From contig VWZP01002845.1 in assembly GCA_013396995.1 (NCBI GenBank), forward strand, positions 5,844,308 to 5,908,307: DNA of 64,000 nucleotides, read 5' to 3'. The DNA is from Dicaeum eximium. Lineage: Eukaryota > Chordata > Aves > Passeriformes > Dicaeidae. The position numbers and the translations under genes were made by a program. The notes beneath the pieces were generated by a model. The model was not told the DNA's origin. It searched no databases and was given only the letters and a program-made list of their open reading frames with translations. Below, in pieces: positions 50,395-63,643 of this stretch. Positions within the stretch are counted from its first letter, which is position 1; each line of letters opens with the position of its first letter.

Positions 50395-50905
50395 CACAGA
50401 ATTACAGAATGGCTTAGGTTGGAAGTGACTTTAATAATCATCTTGTTCCAGCCCCCCTGCCATAGGCAGAGACACCTTCCAATATCCCAGGTTGCTCAGA
50501 GCCACCTGGCCTTGAACACTTCCAGGGATGGAGAATCCACAACACCTCTGGGTAACTTGTTCCAGTGCCTCACCACCCTCTGAGTAAAGAACTTCTTCCT
50601 GTCTACTCTCTTTCAGTATAAAGCCATTACCTCTTGTCCTGTCACAAAAAGCCTTCTCTTCCCCAGGCTGAACAGCCCCAGCTCTTTGAGCCTGTCTTCA
50701 CAGGAGATGTGGTACAGCCCTCTGATTATTTTCATAGCCTTCCTCTGGACTTGTTCCAACATGCCCACATCCTTCCTAGGTTGGGGACCTCAAAACTGGA
50801 TGCAGCATTGCAGGTGGGGTCTCACAAGAGTGAAGCAAAAGTGGAAAATCACCTCCCTCAACCTGCTGGTCAGGTTGCCTCAGTCACAATACTGATGGAG
50901 CAGGG
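50395..50905 (-). mobile_element. CR1 LINE 3' fragment
   Basis: The plus strand reads ACAGAATGGCTTAGGTTGGA, AGACACCTTCCAATATCCCA, CTTGAACACTTCCAGGGATG, TTGTTCCAGTGCCTCACCAC, TCCCCAGGCTGAACAGCCCC, GACTTGTTCCAACATGCCC and GCAGGTGGGGTCTCACAAGA. That is the reverse complement of the CR1 3' 500 bp. The 126-codon plus-strand open frame across 50634-51014 lies mostly on this antisense CR1 and is not a gene. Confidence 0.93.
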
Positions 50906-50936
50906 GCTGCCCATTCCCAAGCTGGAAGACCATGAG

Positions 50937-51400
50937 TGTGGGAATGGTGAGTTTGCATTTGTGGACACTGAAATTCTGAGGGACTGCAGGAGTGTGCCCC
51001 TATTGACGGGGTGACCAAATTACAACAGAGTTTCCAGGTACTCTTTGTCCGCTAAAAAAGGCAAAGACTCCAGAAACTTCTCTTCGAATTCGGTACACAG
51101 ACACCTCATAGGACCCTTTGTCCTTCACCTCAAACTTGGGGCTGTCTGATTGGACTGGGGCCAAAATGGTCCCACCTGGGCCATTAGGTAGAAAAAGGAC
51201 AGAACAAAAGATTTGATCGCTTTTGTGGGGTGCTTAGCAGAAGCAAGTACCTCTTGCCCTGGCACAGCTTTTCTCTGTAAAGAGCTTGTTATTTTGTTTC
51301 TTATTAAACCTTTTTTCTGTTTCAAACACCACCACAAGAGCCATCCTGCTCATTCTAAGCCGTGTGGGTAGCTGGCTATTGCAGGTATGAAGGGACCACT
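50937..51400 (+). mobile_element. LTR-like segment between two CR1 copies (tentative)
   Basis: It begins near TGTGGGAATGG and contains a retroviral R/U5-like run: CTTTTCTCTGTAAAGAGC, then TTATTAAACC with an ATTAAA signal at about 51303, then a T-rich stretch and CACCACCACAAGAGCC. I could not fix a CA end or a target duplication, so limits and class are uncertain. It may instead be an unrelated repeat. Confidence 0.35.
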
Positions 51401-51429
51401 GAGAGCTCATAAGATCTGGCTCGAAGCGC

Positions 51430-52975
51430 CACTCTTCAAGGGACCAGCTGTATCAGCTGCATATTTGCAATTCCATGGGGCATGATGGGATTCATCCCAG
51501 AGTTCTGAAGGGGCCAATGCATGCTCCAGCAGCACCCCTGTCCATCATCTACCAATAGTCTGTAGAGTCGAGAGAGGTCCCTGCTGATCTGGATCTAGTT
51601 TTACTCCAATTCACAAGAAGGGTATGAAGGAAGACCCAAGAATCTACAGACCTATTCTTGTAGCCTCCGTTCTTGGAAAAATTATGGAGGAAAAGATTAT
51701 ACTGGGTAATACTGAAAGGCATTTAAAGAATAATGCAACTACCAGGCACAGTCAATGTGGGTTCACAAAAGGAAAGGTCTAACTAATAAACTAATTTGGT
51801 AACCTTTTCTGATAAGGTCACACATCTAGTGGATGAAGGGAAGGAAGTAGATGCAGTTTTTCTGGATTTTTAGCAAAGCTTTGGATACTATCTCTCACAG
51901 CATCCTTCTGGACAAATTGTCCAGCTGCAGGCTAAGTGGGTTCATGGTGTGCTGTGTGAAGGACTGGCTGAAGGGCAGAGCTCAAAGGGCTGTAAAGTGA
52001 AGGGGGCTACATCCAGCTGGTGACCGGTCCCCAGTGCTGCTCCCCAGGGATCAGTTCTAGGGCCAGTCCTGCTCCTGCAGTTTCCAACCATCTGCATGCA
52101 GGAGTGCAGTGCACCATTACTGAGTTTGTTGGTGATACCAAACTGGGAGGTGCTTTTGGCTTTGGTGAGGAACAGGGGCCTTTCCAGAGGGACCTGCGCA
52201 GATTGGAACATTGGGATATGATTTACAGCATCAAGTTCAACCAGTCCAAATGCTGGATTGTGTGCCTGGGACGAAGAAATGCCAGATCCAAGTATAATCT
52301 GGGAGAAGGATCTGGAGTACAGGGTGGGCAGAAACTCAGTGTGAGTCAGCAGTGAGCCCTGGCAGACAGGAGGGCAAACCCCATCCCAGGATGCATCAAA
52401 CAGCATCACCAGCCAGCAAAAGGGGAGACTGTCCTGCTGCATTCAGTGTTGGTGTGGCCTCACCTCAAGGACTGTCTGCTGTTCTCAGCTGCAGTATTTA
52501 TGAAGGTTGTGAAGGGGCTTGAATGTGTCTAGAGGGGCTCAACAAAGGTGGAGAAGGGGCTGGGAGGAAAAGTCCTGTAATGAGCGGTTGAGGACTTGGG
52601 GTTTGTCTAGTTTGGAGAAACAGAGGCTGAGCAGTGACCTTATTGCTCTCCACAGCTTCCCAGGGAAGGGATGTGAAAAGGGAAGTATTGAGCTCTGCTC
52701 TTTGGGACCCAGGGACAGGATACATGAGAATGGTTCAGAGATGCACCAGGGGAGTTCAGGCTGGACAGTAGGAAGTGTTCCATCACCAAGGGAGGGTCAC
52801 ACACTCAAACAGGTTTCCTAGAGAGGGGGTTGATGCCTGAACCCTTGACACTGTTTAAGAGGCATTTGAACAACGTCCCTAACACCACACTTTAACTTTT
52901 GGTCAGCCCTGAAGGAGTCAGGCAGCTGGACTGGATGATGGCTGCAGTGCCTTCCAACTGAAATACTCTATTCTC
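51430..52975 (+). mobile_element. CR1 LINE, 3' 1.5 kb with broken reverse transcriptase region
   Basis: The plus strand carries the CR1 ORF2 region in order: CATGGGGCATGATGGGATTC (before the RT domain), GGAAGACCCAAGAATCTAC, CAGTCAATGTGGGTTCACAA, GGATTTTTAGCAAAGCTTTG and CTCCCCAGGGATCAGTTCTA. It ends with a degenerate CR1 3' UTR at TTCCAACTGAAATACTCTAT. The reading frame has stops and frameshifts. The catalytic FADD-type box at about 52125 reads F-V-G-D, so the enzyme is dead. The 5' part is missing, as is usual for truncated CR1 copies. Confidence 0.9.
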
Positions 52976-55900
52976 ACAAACAGCTCTCTCATATGCACAT
53001 CCTTAGGTATGCATGTAGCTAATGCTGTAGTTAGTTCTCACTATTTATAAAGCCTTGCACACCTACAGATACAGATCTCTCTATATACATAAAACCAGTA
53101 TGTTTTATCACTAGAAGGATATTGGTGAAAAGTGTGGGGTTTACCCTCAATTTTAAGGTCTCAAAAAGCATATAAATTGTTTTTAAACAGACATGGGTAT
53201 CGTACAGATTAATCATTAAAGAGCCACCATTTACAAAATTAAACCTCAATGTAATAAAACAGCTAATGCCTCCTTACAGCTGACCTATGGGGTTCAATCA
53301 AGGACATTATTATGTAAAGAAATAAGGTGGGCGAGAAGGGAGGGACAGAAATTAAAAGCATTTTAAGAGGTGAAACTTATGTATTGAATTACTCCATTTT
53401 ACATCCCAGCTGGAAAGCTGTTCTTGAAAGAGACTGGGATACTTTAGCATAAGTACATCGTTCAGGTCTATCCCAATTTCTCTAGGGGTTTTTTTCCCTC
53501 CCTCCTCCTATTTTTAAAAGGCCAGATGCAACAGGCAGTTTTGTTTGTTTCTTTTGGGTCTTTTTTGTCATAAACATTTTTATTTATAAGCCAGTTAAAC
53601 TAAAGCAGTTTTGCATGGATCTGTGACCTCAAATCTCACCCAATGTAGAGGAGCTTAGCAGTTTAGGAAGATCAAATAAATCACCAGAAATCCAGAAGTA
53701 CGTGAAATAAAGTCCACTTTTTCTTTTGAAAAGAAGGCTGAAGTGGCTTAAAACCATCATGCCTGCTGCTACCATGAGATTTTTATGGTTTTAATTAAGA
53801 CCTGTTTTCATAAAAAAGGAATTTTAAAATACTTTTTTAATATGGGTAATGAAAAGCATCAACTTCATTATCCTAATCACATAACCCATCCAGGTCATCT
53901 AGTGCCTTACCACCAGATTCAACACCACACAGTTGATACTAACTAAAGAGACTAGTTTTACCTGTTCCCACTACATATTGCAATCAATTCAATAAATCCT
54001 ATCCTTCAGATTACTTCACTATGACATTCACAGACATGTCTAGTATTTTCTACTGGAGGGGGAGGAAGAAGAGGCAGTCAGCCACCACAAATGCAGCATC
54101 TTATAAAGTACTTTCCATTAAGAGATTTAGAAACAATAAGATATGATGTGACCACAAAGAAAACCTAAATTACTTAATACATACAATATATACATCTCAG
54201 ATTTCTCCATAATAATGTGATTGCAGGTAAATTATCTTATTCTGGATTGGTTTCTTGTCTGCATCCCTTCCTCAGTCTTCCAACAACCAGAAAATACCCA
54301 TTTCAATTATGCCTTCCTCTACTAACATTTTGAAAACCATAAATAATTTAGATTTCCAATAATTAAATACAGATATACATCATGTAAGATGCAAAATATC
54401 TTGACTTTTGGGAAAAAAAGCAAACATTTAATGTGGCAACTGGTTGTTTAAAGGCATAGGCTGCCCATAAATGCAAGAATTTTTTTTCATTTGAAGAGCA
54501 GCTATTCTGTTTAACCCTATGCAGGCAGGAGTGGGGGCACAGGATGTGCCACAGGAAAGAATGCATGCCATGTCCCAGGGCAATGCCATGCAGGCAGCAG
54601 CTGACAGCTCCAGAGCAATGTGTGGCTTACATTCAGAAATGGAAGCAACCAGATATCCTGGTTATTACTGACCACTTCATTCTGGGATGGGAAGAGAGAA
54701 AAGACAGCAGGAGACCTGGCACAGCCTCAAATCCACCTCTTCCCACCTCCATATAAAAAAAGCAGAAACCACAAAATAACTTTGAAGAGTAACAACTCCA
54801 CTTCCCAGAGGGCAGGGCCAGAGCTGCACAGCTGTGACACATGGCTTCCTCTTTCCCTCTTTGTGTAACAGCTGCTTGGTGCTGGCAAGAGAGCAGTAGA
54901 GGAATAAAATACAACCAAACAGGGAGGCTCCATTAAAATACTGATGTGCAGTGCCTTTTGTTCAAAGAGCACCAGCACATGCACTGCAGATGGGTGGAAG
55001 GTTTCAAGGAAAGCCACACCAGATGCAGAACTTGGTGCCTTTACTCTTCTACCACACCTGACCTCCGTTTGAAACGCTCATGTAGCTCTTCAGATGTGAC
55101 CTCTGTGACCAACCAGTGCTGAGGAGGTGTCAGCACCACAATCATTTCAGCTGACCATTCATGCTATGACAGGTTATGAAACCTCCAGCAACTCCTGCAT
55201 CAAGTACAATGAACTAAAACAGATCATCCAAGAAGACAAGGAACCTTGTTTGTTTGGAGGTTTTTGTTGCTGTTTGGGGTTTGTTGTTTTTTTCAAAGCC
55301 TCCTTTATGAAGTACCACTTAAAACTATCATCTGACAAATATAGTGTTTCCTTCTGCACAGTGCAGATACATACTGGCTTTGCTATGTTAGAAAACCTTG
55401 CTGCAGATTACCATGGGAATCACTTTTTTTTAAAGACGTAAGTGCTCCCAACACTTCGAAGATCCTACATTTTCACAACTACCTCATTTTCAAGTATAAC
55501 AACAGTATAGAGATATTTTGCCCTTGAGAAAGGCATTTATTTAGGAGTGGCCTATTACCAAGTTAACATGTAAATAAGTCTGTTCTCCAACAAAACTACT
55601 ACTTATGGGCCAGCTGTTCCATAGGTCATGTCCTCGTATATGCAGAATCACCAAAAGTTGTTTCAAGCTTACAAAAATACATACTGCTTAAGGTTCCCAC
55701 TTTGGCCAGGTTTGTTCTTTTATTAACAGCCACTAAGAATCTGATTTAAATCATCAAGTCCTGTATGCTTTGAACAAGAAAAGAGGATGAACACTTCATT
55801 ATACACCTGCAGAAATTAGTAAAAAAAAGTATGGAAGGCATATTTTAGAGAATACTACTAATACAATGCAAATTAACTAATCCACAGTGGAATTCAATTA

Positions 55901-58900
55901 TTTCTACAGTCTTATCTTCCTACAGTTACATTTATTTTAGTATTTTGTTCAAAGTGGATTTAGAAGCCTCAAAAATACACTTCTGGAAAAAGAACACTTG
56001 TCCTTCAAGCTTCGTATTTCAGACAAGCTTTTGTTTGAAGGTTTCCTCCATATTTTAGCTCTAAAATAACAGGTTAAACATCTTGAAGAGAATATAACTC
56101 TCAGTAAACCCTCAATTAAATTCACTAGTTTTATTCCTCTAGATTCAACACCCATACTTCTCACCCTCACAGCTCAATCTCCCTGATGTTTCCCACCCAG
56201 TGCTAAAGCACAGCATTTTTTTCCTTTCCCAGCCTATCCCTATAACTGAATGAACCTAGACAAACTTCTTTGAGTAACCTGGACTGCTCTATGCTGCATT
56301 TGTTGTTCTGTGATGAGGCATGAAGAAAGTTATCTTTGGCCAACAAATCAAAGCTGTTCACTATTTAGACTGTCGTCCCTTAGGTTCACAAAACCTAATT
56401 CTGTATACTTTCTAATGCTTCATATTCAAAAGCATTAACAGCAATAATTCCACCAAGATGAATAATAGTGGGGATACTCAAACTACAGATTTAGAGTCAA
56501 AGGTCTTACAGTTAACATCACCATTACCAAAAGTATAAAATAAGGCTGCATTTTTTTATATCTGAACCTTAATATTTAAATTTGCTTTCAAACACTCGAT
56601 TATTGCAGGCTGCCTATGTGCTTCTCTAACTTTCTCAGCTCACTTGACTGAGAAAAACACTTGCCAAGCTTGGATTAGCATTTAGCAGCTTTGGGGCTAA
56701 CTGTGCTTGTTGTTTCAACCTTGACAACCAACTGTATGGACACACTATTATATTTAAGCTTCCAGAAGCATTTAACATTTGATTCTGCTGAAAATACTGT
56801 TCTACTATATGTTTTAAAAATAAAATCACTTTTTTCCTCTTTTAGAAGTCCATGATGATGCCAAACATATGCTTGTGTTCCAAACAACAACTGTTTAAAA
56901 GAAAGAAAACTCCTTCTGATGTTCCTGCCAAAAACAACATTCTGTGGCTTAAAGAAATTTGATAGCAAGCAGTTCATTCAGCTAAGGGAAGAAACATTTA
57001 CATTTGGCAAGGATTTACACTTCACATCTTGCATCTACTTCCCTCCATTTTAAATTTTTTCGGGGATGCATGTGGCAACTGGGAAGGGTTTTTGTTGTGG
57101 TTTGGTTTTTTGTACATCTCCAAGTAGTTCACTCTCTAAAAATAAAGCATCTGCGGGTTTTACTAGCAATGACACAAAGCAGAAGTTCATGATCATGTTT
57201 TCCTTTTTTATGGGGAATACTAGAAGTGAGTTTCGAAGGGAAGTACAAAATTTCCAAAAAATGCATCAGCGAGAGTTTGCAACAAGAGGGAAGTGGAACA
57301 GGAAATGCAAATGAGGAACTGGCACACAGAACATTAACAGCTTCATTTTAAAGCATGGAACAGGGAGAGAAGGCAATGGATTTGGGGTTTCAGCAGCTGT
57401 AGTCACAGGCAGCAGTAATACTACATACCCAGTAAAGGTGGTTATTTCACCGCTGCCTCAATAGTTTCAGATTAAGAGACAAAATGGCTAACAGAAATAT
57501 GCAGATTGGACTATATATACTGCATAAGATTTATTTCTGTACATTTCAGAAAGCTGGAGGTTTAAGATGAGGGTTCAGTCTGCTACAATATTTGACTCTG
57601 TTCTTCATCAATAACTCACAGAAATAGTAACTGGACCAATTTACTAAGTAATGTAAAATATTTAGTCCCTTCCAAGCAGCTAAGACAACGGAAGTTTTGA
57701 AATTTTCCCCAAATATGGAGTATTATCTGCCTCTCCCCAGTTTTTGCAAATAGAGTTCTAAATCCCATTGAACAGAATCTTGCCATCACCCTCCAAGATG
57801 CAGAAATTACTGAAGACTGCTAAACCTGCTCCAGCATCAAGCCAACTAGTCAGACAGTGCTTCAGCCAGCTGAGTGACCAAGCATGACAGCAAGCTGCAG
57901 ATCCATGCAAGCTTCAAGGCCCTCAGAATTCTTAGTACAGCAACCAGAGCAACATTTGCAAAGCACACACCTACTCTAGTAAGATGGCAAGTATTCTTGA
58001 AAAAAGATCAGAATCTCAATGATGTTACACTAATATTTCAGATGCAGCTATTTCAGGATGATAAAAATCCTTAAGGTTAAAAACTTAACCACTTATTAGT
58101 CCACCAACATGGAAGCTGCTCTTGCCATTACCAGTGGAAATCTAGTAGAGAAATTCAGCAACTGGACATGAAGGTTTGACTTCACAGCATGAATACCTTG
58201 AGCTATAACCAGGTGTAGCTCCTAATGTTCACTATGTGCTTGTGTGGAGCTACCCACCCTGAATCAAAGGGTACCTGAAATTTCAGCATAGTCTACAAGA
58301 GCATGAGCAGTGCGTGATAACAGAGGCAAATGTTATAATAGCTACACTTCATGTGAGGGCTGAAAGATGACACCTTGGTGTGTTCTCAGGCACTCCTCTG
58401 GAAGGCATTTGTAGCTCCTCCTTACCAACCTTCAGGAATATCACACTTACCATGCCCAAGCTTTACAACTCTTTACTTGCTATAAACATACAGTGAACAT
58501 GCACAAGACCTGTAGGTTTGGAAGGGAAAGCTTCAAGAGAAGCAAGCTGGCTGAGCAGAAGGAGACAGGATCTCCTCCATCTAGGGGGAAAAAAAAGAAA
58601 AAAATAGCTGTTGAAATGCTAGTTCCTGATTCCCTCTGCCAAAAGAAGAGCGGACAGAAAGCACATGGCTTGCACATCTGCTTGCCTAGCAATGCAAATA
58701 CCTTTCTCCTACTATTCAGTTAAATAACATGACACTGTAACCAAACCACTTGTGTAACTGTACCGTGACATGCTCTTTAAATATGACTCAAGATTTAACT
58801 GCAGCTCCACTCCAGCTCGAGTTGGCATGCAGAGGTGAGAAGAAACCTTAATATTCCATGTGCAAAAAACATTGATACAAGAGTGTCTTCAAATTCAGCA

Positions 58901-61900
58901 TGAAATCAAAGGCTTCATTTGAAGTGATGTATTCTTGTCCATGTTTGCAGCTGTTTAAGCATTCAAAGCAGCAGGCAAGCTTTATAAAGAGAAATACTAC
59001 TTTCCCAGGAAATAACTCTGCAGTAAATCTGTGCTGATATAAGTGCCAGAGAATTTCAACATTCTTCTATAGAAAACTCATCAGCAAGACCTAACTGCTG
59101 CAGAAAAACAAACTAAAAAGCCACATTGCCACTAAAGCCCCCATTCTAATTCACAAGTTCAAACTTCATTTATCCATTCACATGTAATGAGGCAGAAGAA
59201 CTTCTCAAAGAAGTGTTCCCAAAGACTGTTTGAAGTTTCAAAATAAAACAAGCTTTGCAGGCCTTGTCTTCTAGCACATTAGTCCCCACAGCTGCCTGTT
59301 GCTCTGTTAGGACAATACCAAGTCCACAGCTGATGAATGGTTTTCCTCAGCATCACTTGATACTGACCTTTTCAACCATGGTATTTCAAAACCAACATCA
59401 AGAAATCAATTTCAACATTCTATTGATACTATTAACATGTTTTGATGTATTATGCATCACTCATTACATACATAAGCTCTCCAACTTCTACCTGTTATGA
59501 GCAAAGTGGTTTGCCACTGTGAATATGCCCAAGAAACCTGGGATCCATCAGCTCAAGTACTGACTAACACTCAATTTTTCTGCTTCTAAAACATATACTT
59601 GAAAATGTAAATCAGTTCAAGCATGCAAGTAGCGTAAGTATAATGAATACTCAAAACCAATACATTTAATAAATGTGGCATACTATGCTTTACACCCAGT
59701 AGAAACACATGCTGTCCCCTATCACTGAATTTGGCTATCAAATCTCTGTTAGACTAAAGAGATTGTGTCTGCTAGATAGGAAGGGGCTTCAGGAGTCTTG
59801 AAGGAGTTACTAAAATTCTGCTGAATTGAGAGGTCCACAAAAAAAAATCCCCATTCATTCTGGGTCATTTCTAGACCCAGAAAACACCATCAGTTCAATA
59901 GCAGAATATTTCAGTATGTGAAAGGAAAAACTGATTGACAACATGTTGAAATTCCAGACACCTACAAATCCTTAATACAAACAATAACCAGCAAATCCAA
60001 TAAATATTTACCGTACTTAGAAGCCTTCAAAATAATTCTCCAGCTACCTCACCTGCCAAAAATGAAGCAATCAAAAATAAACTCCAAGTTTGCAGCTTAA
60101 ATCAGCACAAAGGCTGCCATCTTGATATCCAGCTGTTTGTACAGATTTTTTAATTTCTTCCCAAACCTTTTGATTCTTCTTGTGGCAGAAGAAATTACAA
60201 CCACCAGTAGCTAAAAATATTTTAGTTATTTCAATTTTCAAAAGTGGTGAAAAACAACCCAATGCAACATTTCAACAGCTTTTATCAAAGGTTTGCTCAC
60301 AACTAAATAATAGTTAATTGTGAAGAAAAACACTTGGTTAAAATGTAACAAATAATTGTGTTGTAACTTGAGGTTATTGTCATTATTACCTTTAAAGGGA
60401 GACTAAGTTGTTAGGAGAGAATGTAAGTGCTGCTACAGAGCTAAGGCTCCAGATGCTTCAATTCAATTCTCGTTCAAGACACTAATTTTTCTTAGCTTAC
60501 AGGTATTCTGTATGTGAGCCTTCCATATGGAGAAGGTAATAGTCTCCCTCTACCTTTTCTTTTAAGAGAATAAGCAGTGACAGCCTGTGACTCATCATAC
60601 TCCTTGTACAGGGAAGCCTCCAAAGGCAGAGTACAGTTATATCCTACACTGGAAGATATTTGTAATCTGATCCTATCAATGATCTCCATGTATTGCATGC
60701 CCTTAAGATTAGAGAACTAAGAAATTAGCCTGTCAAAACCAATTGCTCCCCATCAGTACTGCATACTACTGTATTTCTGCTATTGAGATAATTACCAAAA
60801 CTTAGCATCATAACCCACCAGGCACACACAGCCTGGTCAGTAACTTACACCAGTGGTGCAGTTCACGTGATACACTGCCTGTGGCTCAGGATCCTATGCA
60901 AGCAAACATAAAATAAAAACAAGTCACAAGTAATGACCACAACTTGTCTAATAGTTTTGACTGGAGCCACACATGAACCAGGAATTAATAACACATCCCA
61001 TATGAATTGAAAAGTCCAAGAAGAGTTGTATTATACAATCTATATCAGATTCCAATGCAGTTTCAAGACAACATTAAGTACACGTCAGGTAAAGACAGGC
61101 CTGCAAGAGCAGACAAATTACCTGCAACAGTATTTTTTGCTTCTTCCTCGTGCAAAGCAGTCAAGGGAACTCTGGAAGACAGTGCTCTGAGACTCCTCAA
61201 AGGAACAAAGAACACACTAATATGTGACTGTTCAAGCAGGAAGTTTAACCAAAAAAACAAAGACTTGCCAGGCCTTGAAAGCTAAATCATGTCCAGGTGA
61301 CACCAATACAGTGACGGAAACACTCAGCCAACATCAGCTTTTCTGGTATTCTTCACCTAAGTATCTGCTCTGGTTTGGTTAGCTTGGTTTGCTTTTCAGA
61401 AACCCTGTCCTTCTCATCACTGTGTAAGACACTTCAAAACACTCTATCATCTGTCAGATGATGGCTTTTCTTTCTCTTTCTTCCATACAGCAATATTGCC
61501 TGCAGACAGTGTTATTCTTGTTTCAGAAAAGTAAATGGCATGTACCTTCTCACTGAAGAATAAAGTAAATAAACCCAAGCTAAAGTAGGCACACGAAACA
61601 GTAGCTGATGTACAAGGAGCTTATATTGCTACTCCTAAAATCACAATCCCTTGAGGCATGTTTTATAGACACAGTATATACTGAAAAACAAAACAGGTTT
61701 ATGCTGTTATTAACTAGGAAATGTCACATGTGTTATACCATATAAATCAAACATGAAGCCACAATAACTTATTCCTGCTATGAAAATACCTTTTTAAAGC
61801 ACAAGCAGTTCTATTTCTGACATGTAAAGTCATTTCTAATACTTCCATGGACAAACAGGAAGATTAGCAAAGACTATTCGATTTCGATAACTATTGAGTA

Positions 61901-63235
61901 TAATCAAGACTATTGTTTCAGTATCTGATTAAAAAAAAATGTTTTCTATTTTCTCTTTATTTGAGGAAAATAGCCATGGAAAACGAGAAGAGGACTGGCT
62001 CAATTATACATTATTTCATGTACAAGAAAACCTCTGTGTTCACTGCCTAATAACTCCATTCATACTGCCTCTAGCTATATAAACACAAGACTAATCTTCC
62101 AGCAAGAGACAGAAAAAGTTTGCTTTGCACAACTCATCCCCAGAACTCAGCTGGAAACAAACCAAGTTTCCACATCATTTAAAGGAAACATAGTATGGTC
62201 CTAGTCTCAAATGAATAGCTGCAGATAAAACATCCTAATTCTTACCAAGAATGACTTGGGGCCTGTGAGCAGATAACTGTCCTTTCATCTTAGCCTATTT
62301 TCTTCTGATGAGAAGTTAAAAGGCAAAAACCTGTAGCATAACAACTGGCAAAGCTCAGTTCCACGGCTCAAACACAGGGTGCAATCTTCAATCTTTGAAG
62401 TTTGCAAGCGCTGTAACCAGTAACTTTCAGATTTCCAGCTTGAGCACTACTCCAGCATAATTATTTTGTATCATGTCAGCCTCCCTATATATTAGAGGCC
62501 ACATAACTTCACATCTGAACTACAGCTCACTGCAGTGTGGGACAGCATACTGGAGAATTAGAACTGCAGCCTTATTCCATTACTTCATCCCTCTCTTCAA
62601 GTACACTCACTATTAGTTTATGGAAAATACTGTATCAGCCAAAGTCAAACAACAGTGTCTCCTCTAAATGTAATATGTTTTGATTCCCTATGTAAAGTTT
62701 TAAGAAGAAGGCCAGTCCTGCACGATAGGCAAGACAAAACAACCTCCTCATCCCCAGATTTAAAGTTTCTTAAAGTTCCTGGCTGCTTTCATAATTTGCC
62801 CCCATCTTTTTCTAATAGGAATACTGTCTCCTCATTCCCTGCAGTTTACAAAAGAGGCACAAAGAACTACAGCTTCTTCCTATTCCTGCACAAACAGCAT
62901 ACACACTACACCATCTGTGCTTTGAAGTGTTTTCTATTAAGGAATCTCACAACTGTATCCAATAACCCATCACTCAAGTACTGGCCCCACTTCACATATT
63001 ACTGCTTAACCTAAAACTATCAGCCCTTCTCCTGTTATCTGCAGCGATTACTGAACTATATCAGAAAGAAAGAGAATAAACAAAGCATTTCTTAACTGCT
63101 TTTAGGTCAGTGTTAGACACTGAGCAGTTGAGATAAATCCCTGTCTTCACACGCCTGCACTCACTCAGACTCCAGCCTTCTTCTCAGAGACACATCTACT
63201 TAAGAGCCAAGTAGAAAAAAAAAACAAGTAATCCA

Positions 63236-63236
<1 letters not shown>

Positions 63237-63312
<76 letters not shown>
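63237..63312. repeat. Pure poly(A) tract, 76 bases
   Basis: 76 uninterrupted A on the plus strand (T on the transcribed sense strand of WASF3 intron 1), ending directly at GTGGTGGGGCGGGG. I see no retrogene body before it. It may be partly an assembly or slippage product. Confidence 0.9.
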
Positions 63313-63314
<2 letters not shown>

Positions 63315-63615
63315 GGTGGGGCGGGGAAGGGTTTAAAAGTTCCCGAGCTGTCAAGGACTCCCAGCGCCCTTCAAAGCCAAAGACGATTATTTCTAAGCAC
63401 TTGAAGAACGCTGGCCATCAGAAAGCCTCGGCGATGCCCCGCCGCGGGGCCGCTCTCGGGGGGCGGACACGAGCGGGGAGCGGGGAACGAGCTCCCGGGA
63501 ATGGGCGCCGTGCTCCCGCTGCCCGAACGCAGCGCTGCGGGGAACACGGGGAACAGCTCGGGGGCCCGTCCCCGACTCCACGCACGGGGCTCCGGAGCCT
63601 CCCCCCGGGAGCGGC

Positions 63616-63643
63616 GGGGGGAAGGGGGAANGGGGGAAAGGGG
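63616..63643 (+). promoter_or_regulatory. G-quadruplex motif in the CpG island
   Basis: Four G runs of 6, 5, 5 and 4 (63616-63621, 63624-63628, 63632-63636, 63640-63643) with loops of 2-3 nt. The third loop position region includes the N at 63631. The G-rich strand is the template strand for WASF3. Confidence 0.6.

Noticed and set aside
51942..52442. 166-codon minus-strand frame and 111-codon plus-strand frame
   Set aside because: Both sit on the broken CR1 reverse transcriptase region. The plus-strand one is a decayed piece of it and the minus-strand one is its shadow.
62655..63014. Possible processed pseudogene before the poly(A) tract (119-codon frame)
   Set aside because: The frame stops more than 200 bp before the A tract, matches no protein that I know, and shows no target duplication.
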